Shown here in pieces: positions 60,426 through 64,000 of a DNA stretch of 64,000 nucleotides. The DNA is from AP-15 sp963703745. Its GTDB lineage: Bacteria > Pseudomonadota > Alphaproteobacteria > ATCC43930 > CGMCC-115725. The position numbers and the translations under genes were made by a program. The stretch's first letter is position 1. The number at the start of each line of letters is the position of its first letter. Where the stretch lies: the NCBI GenBank assembly GCA_963703745.1, contig CAVPFL010000002.1, positions 186,001-250,000 of the forward strand. Direction: 5' to 3'. Below the pieces are notes generated by a model. It saw only the letters and a program-made list of their open reading frames with translations. It was not told where the DNA came from and ran no database searches.

Positions 60426-62258
60426 TCAGCCGATGATCCGTTGGCGGGTTCGTGCGGCATCGTAGGCGGCGCGCGCGGCGGCGACCTCCGCTCGCTCCGA
60501 GACCTCGGGAACCGCGACGTCCCACCACGCCCCACCCGCCTTCGTACCCGCCGCGGGATCGGTGGCGATGACGACGACCGAGGTGAGTCGCGCGGCCCGT
60601 ATCTCGGGCAGCGCCGCCTCGAGTTCGGCAAGGCTCGCCACTTTGCGCGAATTGGCGCCGAGGCTCGCGGCATGGCCGGCGAAGTCGATACGAGGGCCGT
60701 CGAGAAAGAGGTTGTTGAACGAGGCGGCGCCGCAACTGCACTGCAATCGCTCGATACAGCCGAACCCGCCATTGTCGAGCACAACGATGTTGAGCTTCTT
60801 GTCCAGCATCACCGAAGTCGCGATCTCGGAGTTCATCATCAGATAGGAGCCGTCGCCGACCAGCACCCAGATTTCGCGCTCGGGCATGGCGAGCTTGACC
60901 CCGAGCCCGCCGGCGATTTCGTAGCCCATGCAGGAATAGCCGTATTCGACGTGGTAGGCGCCGGGCTCCTGGCAGCGCCACAATTTGTGCAATTCGCCCG
61001 GCAACCCGCCGGCGGCGCAGACGACCACATCTTGTGGGCCAGCGGCGCGGTTCACTGCGCCGAGCACCTGCGCGTCGCTCGGCAGCACGGCGTTCGAGGG
61101 CGCCGTTGCCTGCGCCACCATTGCGTTCCATTTGGCAGCCAAGTCCCGCGCCTTGGCGGTCCAGTCGGCGGGTGCCGTCCATGCGGCAAGCTCACCTTCC
61201 AGCGCCTCCAAGCCAGCTCGTGCGTCTGCGACCAACGGCAGCGCGCCGTGCTTCGCCGCGTCGAAGCCGGCCGCGTTCAATTGGATCAGCTGCACCGACG
61301 GGTTCCGATACAGGCTGCGCGAGGCGGTGGTGAAATCGGAAAGCCGCGTACCTATTGCCAGGATCAGATCAGCTTCTGCAGCGAGGTCATTGGCGGCACT
61401 CCCGCCGGTGACGCCGATCGCGCCGACGGCACAGGGATGATCCCAGACGAGCGCGCCCTTGCCTGCCTGCGTCTCGGCCACCGGTATGCCATGCCGCGCC
61501 GCGAAGTCGGCGAGCATTTCGCAGGCCATCGCATAATGCACCCCACCACCGGCAATGATCAGCGGCGCACGGGCTCGCGATAATGCGGCTGCGACCTCGG
61601 CAAGCTGAGCGGGATCGGGCGGCGGCTGCCGGAAACGCCAGCAGCGGGGGGCAAAGAATGCGTGCGGGTAGTCGTAAGCTTCCGTCTGTACGTCCTGCGG
61701 CAAGGCGAGCGTCACCGGCCCGCAGTCGGCCGGGTCGGTCAGCACCCGCAGGGCTTGCGGCAGGCTTTCGAGGATCTGCTCCGGCCGGGTGATGCGGTCC
61801 CACCAGCGCGAGATCGGCCGAAAGCAATCATTGACCGAGACAGTTGGGTCGCCGAACGCCTCGACCTGCTGCAATACGGGATCGGGCCGCCGGCTCGCGA
61901 ACACGTCGCCGGGCAACAGCAGCAGCGGCAGGCGATTGGCATACGCAACAGCCGCCGCCGTTACCATGTTCGTGGCACCCGGCCCGATCGAACTCGTGCA
62001 CGCCATCATGCGACGCCGCCGGCTCGCCTTGGCAAAGGCGATCGCTGCCAGGGCCATCGCCTGCTCGTTATGCGCGCGCAAGGTCGGCAGTCGCTCGCGC
62101 GCGTCATACAGCGCCTCACCGACGCCGGCGACGTTGCCATGCCCGAAAATCGCAAAAACACCCCCAAACAAGGGAGCCTCGCGGCCATCGACTTCGCTGG
62201 TCTGCGCGGCGAGATAGCGAATGAGCGCCTGCGCCATCGTCAGACGGATCGTGGTCAT
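60426..62258 (-). CDS. iolD: 3D-(3,5/4)-trihydroxycyclohexane-1,2-dione hydrolase (inositol catabolism)
   Basis: A 610-residue thiamine-diphosphate-dependent enzyme that opens the ring of the inositol-derived diketone (IolD, step 3 of myo-inositol degradation). N-terminal domain with GGVFAIFGHGNVAGVGEAL and the catalytic Glu in AHNEQAMALAAIAFAK; central domain with LIIAGGGVHYAMACEMLADF and LILAIGTRLSDFTTASRSLY; C-terminal ThDP domain with GDGSYLMMNSEIATSV and LDNGGFGCIERLQ. Length fits the family. The unusual first residues (MTTIRLTMAQALIRYL) match IolD starts. It is divergent from iolG, with 55 bases between the starts, so one short control region serves both. Confidence 0.95.
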   Translation of the reverse strand: MTTIRLTMAQALIRYLAAQTSEVDGREAPLFGGVFAIFGHGNVAGVGEALYDARERLPTLRAHNEQAMALAAIAFAKASRRRRMMACTSSIGPGATNMVTAAAVAYANRLPLLLLPGDVFASRRPDPVLQQVEAFGDPTVSVNDCFRPISRWWDRITRPEQILESLPQALRVLTDPADCGPVTLALPQDVQTEAYDYPHAFFAPRCWRFRQPPPDPAQLAEVAAALSRARAPLIIAGGGVHYAMACEMLADFAARHGIPVAETQAGKGALVWDHPCAVGAIGVTGGSAANDLAAEADLILAIGTRLSDFTTASRSLYRNPSVQLIQLNAAGFDAAKHGALPLVADARAGLEALEGELAAWTAPADWTAKARDLAAKWNAMVAQATAPSNAVLPSDAQVLGAVNRAAGPQDVVVCAAGGLPGELHKLWRCQEPGAYHVEYGYSCMGYEIAGGLGVKLAMPEREIWVLVGDGSYLMMNSEIATSVMLDKKLNIVVLDNGGFGCIERLQCSCGAASFNNLFLDGPRIDFAGHAASLGANSRKVASLAELEAALPEIRAARLTSVVVIATDPAAGTKAGGAWWDVAVPEVSERAEVAAARAAYDAARTRQRIIG

Positions 62259-62313
62259 GTCAGGCCCCCTGTTCTATTCTGCTCTCAGACGGAGGATAAT
62301 CGAAAGCACGGGC

Positions 62314-63300
62314 ATGATCAGCTTCTGCCAATTCGGTGCCGGGCGCATCGGCGCGATCCACGCTGCCAACATCGCTGCCCATCCCGAGGCGCGACTGAAC
62401 ACAATCGTCGACACAGACCAATTAGCGGCGCAGCGGCTGGCGGAACGGTACGGAGCGGTTCTGCGCAATCAGGTGGAGGCGCTGGCCGACCCCGCCATCG
62501 ATGCGGTGTTGATCGCGAGCTCGACCGACACCCATGCTGATCTGGTCGAAGCGTCGGCCCGCGCCGGCAAGGCGATCTTCTGTGAGAAGCCGCTTGATCT
62601 CGACCGCCACCGCGCGACTGCTTGCGCCGCCGTGGCGGAGCAGTGCGGCGGGCCGTTGATGGTTGCTTTCAACCGTCGCTTCGACCCGAATTTCGCGCGG
62701 CTCGAACGCGAGATCCGGGCGGGTCGCATCGGTCGGCCCGAGATCTTGCGCATCACGAGCTACGACCCGGCGCCGCCGACGATCGAGTTCGTGCGCCGCT
62801 CAGGCGGCTTGTTCCGCGACATGATGATTCACGATCTCGACATGGCGTGCTGGCTCTTGGGCGAGGAGCCGGTTGAGCTGTTCGCAACGGCGAGTGTATT
62901 GGTCGACCCGGCGATCGGCGAGGCGGGCGACGTGGATACCGCAGTCGTGACGTTGCGCATGACATCGGGTGCCTTGTGCCAGATCGCGAACACTCGGCGC
63001 GCTGTTTACGGGTATGACCAGCGCATCGAGGTGCTCGGATCGAAGGGCGGGATTTCAGCCGACAATGTCGTCGAGAGCACGATCGTGTTTTCCGGCGCGG
63101 AGGGTGTCGTCAGCGACAAGCCGATGCCCTTTTTCCTGCAGCGCTATGCGGAAGCCTATCGCCGCGAGCTCGATCATTTCATTACTGCGGTTTCGAGCGG
63201 TGCCGCGCCCCTGGTCGGCGCCAAGGAGGGGATCCGCGCGTTGGCACTAGCTGATGCCGCAGCGGAATCGGCGAGCAGCGGGCGCGTGGTGAAATTGTGA
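62314..63300 (+). CDS. iolG: Inositol 2-dehydrogenase (Gfo/Idh/MocA family)
   Basis: A 328-residue NAD-dependent dehydrogenase, the first step of myo-inositol degradation. Rossmann start MISFCQFGAGRIGAIHAANI, the catalytic Lys in AIFCEKPLDLD (EKP motif), MVAFNRRFDPNF and the late active-site motif DMMIHDLDMACWLLGEEP with the His and Asp. The closeness to iolD supports this assignment over other Gfo/Idh activities. The ATG at 62314 is the natural family start; in-frame codons upstream belong to the promoter region. A Tat-dependent solute-binding protein follows 206 bases downstream, so an inositol uptake system may be next. Confidence 0.9.
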   Translation: MISFCQFGAGRIGAIHAANIAAHPEARLNTIVDTDQLAAQRLAERYGAVLRNQVEALADPAIDAVLIASSTDTHADLVEASARAGKAIFCEKPLDLDRHRATACAAVAEQCGGPLMVAFNRRFDPNFARLEREIRAGRIGRPEILRITSYDPAPPTIEFVRRSGGLFRDMMIHDLDMACWLLGEEPVELFATASVLVDPAIGEAGDVDTAVVTLRMTSGALCQIANTRRAVYGYDQRIEVLGSKGGISADNVVESTIVFSGAEGVVSDKPMPFFLQRYAEAYRRELDHFITAVSSGAAPLVGAKEGIRALALADAAAESASSGRVVKL

Positions 63301-63317
63301 TCACCCGACTTGAGCGC

Positions 63318-63397
63318 CTGCTCCGGCCGAGTGGTCTGCGCGAGATCGACCGAAAGCAGTCATTGACTCCGGATCGCTGGGTCGCCGAAGGCTTCGC
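63318..63397 (-). pseudogene. Fragment of a second iolD copy
   Basis: About 80 bases match an internal part of iolD (61777-61862) in the same orientation: CTGCTCCGGCCG and GCGCGAGATCG-CCGAAAGCA, then GGGTCGCCGAA. The fragment has a deletion of about 13 bases and several substitutions. In translation it gives EAFGDPAI and pieces of NDCFR-SISR, then RPEQALKS. It is a short, degenerate copy left between iolG and the binding-protein gene, with no function expected. Confidence 0.6.
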
Positions 63398-63506
63398 GCG
63401 GGCCTGAGCGGATCGCGGAGTCCGCCGACGAAAGCGTGGACTCGCGCGCGAACAACGATCAAGCTGCGTCGGCGGCGTTTGCGGCGCGTGCCGGAAGGGA
63501 GGGGAG

Positions 63507-64000
63507 ATGGCGATTTGGACACGGCGTTCGGTGCTCCGCGGATCCTTGGGCTTGGCTGCGACAGGAGCGCTGGCGCGGCCTTATATCGCCAACGCGGCGG
63601 CTACGACCGCCGAAGTGTGGTGGGCGCAGGGCTTCGTCCCGGAAGAGGATGAGTCGCTCAAAAAGATCGTCGCCGATTATGAGAAGGCGAGCGGCAACAC
63701 GATCGATCTCAGCATCATGCCGTTCGCGCCGCAGCGTCAGAAGATCGTTTCCGCGGTGACGAGCGGCGTCGTCCCGGATCTGTTCCAGAACAACCCGGAC
63801 GAGATTATTGCCCTCTATGCCTGGGACGATAAGCTCGTCGACGTCAGCGACGTCATCGAGACGCAAAGGGAAGAGTTCGCCGACACCGCGCTGCTCTCGG
63901 CCTTTTGCTACAACAGCGTCGCAAAAAAGCGCAGCTATTACGGTGTACCTTTTGCCTTCTACGCATTGCCGAACCATATTTGGAGGCCGCTGGTCGAGAA
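63507..64000 (+). CDS. Tat-exported extracellular solute-binding protein (5' part, continues past the window)
   Basis: An open frame of 164 codons running off the window. The start ATG has a GGGAGGGGAG ribosome site. The N-terminus MAIWTRRSVLRGSLGLAATG, then ARPYIANAA, is a twin-arginine (Tat) signal (TRRSVLRG). The mature part begins TTAEVWWAQGFVPEEDESLK and continues KIVADYEKASGNTIDLSIMP, as in family 1 carbohydrate-binding proteins of ABC transporters. Located after iolG, it might bind inositol or another polyol; that is inference from position. Confidence 0.88.
   Translation, partial: MAIWTRRSVLRGSLGLAATGALARPYIANAAATTAEVWWAQGFVPEEDESLKKIVADYEKASGNTIDLSIMPFAPQRQKIVSAVTSGVVPDLFQNNPDEIIALYAWDDKLVDVSDVIETQREEFADTALLSAFCYNSVAKKRSYYGVPFAFYALPNHIWRPLVE

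Noticed and set aside
60163..61182. A 339-codon minus-strand frame over the iolD C-terminal part
   Set aside because: Shifted reading of iolD, Arg-rich, no domain except the small part downstream of the iolD stop, which is reported as a possible fragment.
1..64000. tRNA, rRNA, CRISPR arrays, integrases, transposases or insertion sequences
   Set aside because: I looked for cloverleaf-like sequence, regularly spaced repeats and DDE/Tyr-recombinase motifs and saw none. A dedicated RNA search was not possible here.

Overview
The window is GC-rich, densely coded DNA from an alphaproteobacterium. The supporting signs are a CIRCE-controlled groES-groL operon together with an RpoH-type sigma factor, a FixJ-like receiver-HTH module, Liv- and Dpp/Opp-type ABC transporters, a TRAP permease, inositol catabolism genes, and short intergenic palindromes of the kind common in Hyphomicrobiales. 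I cannot place it to genus. No tRNA, rRNA, CRISPR array, integrase or transposase was seen.

Layout. 0-6 kb: the end of an unknown gene, a giant CheB-CheR-PAS-kinase-receiver-FixJ fusion and an ECF sigma factor. 6-10.3 kb: a hemolysin III membrane protein, a transglutaminase-like protein and a run of small conserved-looking proteins, one of them frameshifted. 10.6-12.7 kb: groL and groES behind a CIRCE operator. 12.9-18.2 kb: glycogen phosphorylase, a 2-hydroxyacid dehydrogenase, an exported SH3 protein and a fumarylacetoacetate-hydrolase-family enzyme. 18.3-22.2 kb: a three-gene partner-switching operon (STAS fused to a metallo-beta-lactamase domain, CHASE2-PP2C phosphatase, HATPase kinase). 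22.5-23.3 kb: a methyltransferase.

23.5-36.9 kb is one long minus-strand operon for a Dpp/Opp-type ABC transporter. It encodes two ATPases, two permeases and five paralogous periplasmic binding proteins, and ends with a Gfo/Idh/MocA oxidoreductase. This five-fold amplification of the binding protein is the most striking feature of the window.

37-41.4 kb: an orphan response regulator beside a decayed sensor kinase, a DUF1993 protein, the remains of an MFS transporter and rpoH. 41.8-50.6 kb is an accessory-looking block: a small basic protein, a CmcJ-like oxygenase, an acyl-ligase/ACP/acyltransferase fusion, a BioF2/FemAB-like acyltransferase, an APH-like/P-loop double kinase, an isopenicillin-N-synthase-like oxygenase and a pyruvoyl arginine decarboxylase. 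The last two each carry one frameshift. 50.7-54.3 kb: a translationally coupled kinase / response regulator / double-receiver kinase operon.

54.7-64 kb is mostly transport and inositol metabolism: a fused DctQ-DctM TRAP permease, LivM and LivH permeases, a remnant of a binding protein, a methyltransferase, divergent iolD and iolG, a fragment of a second iolD copy, and the start of a Tat-exported solute-binding protein that runs off the window.

Several genes between about 37 and 56 kb show single-base frameshifts or compensating pairs. I cannot tell from sequence alone whether these are sequencing indels or real decay. The kinase at 37.7-38.9 kb and the MFS remnant look truly decayed, while the TRAP gene looks like an error pair.
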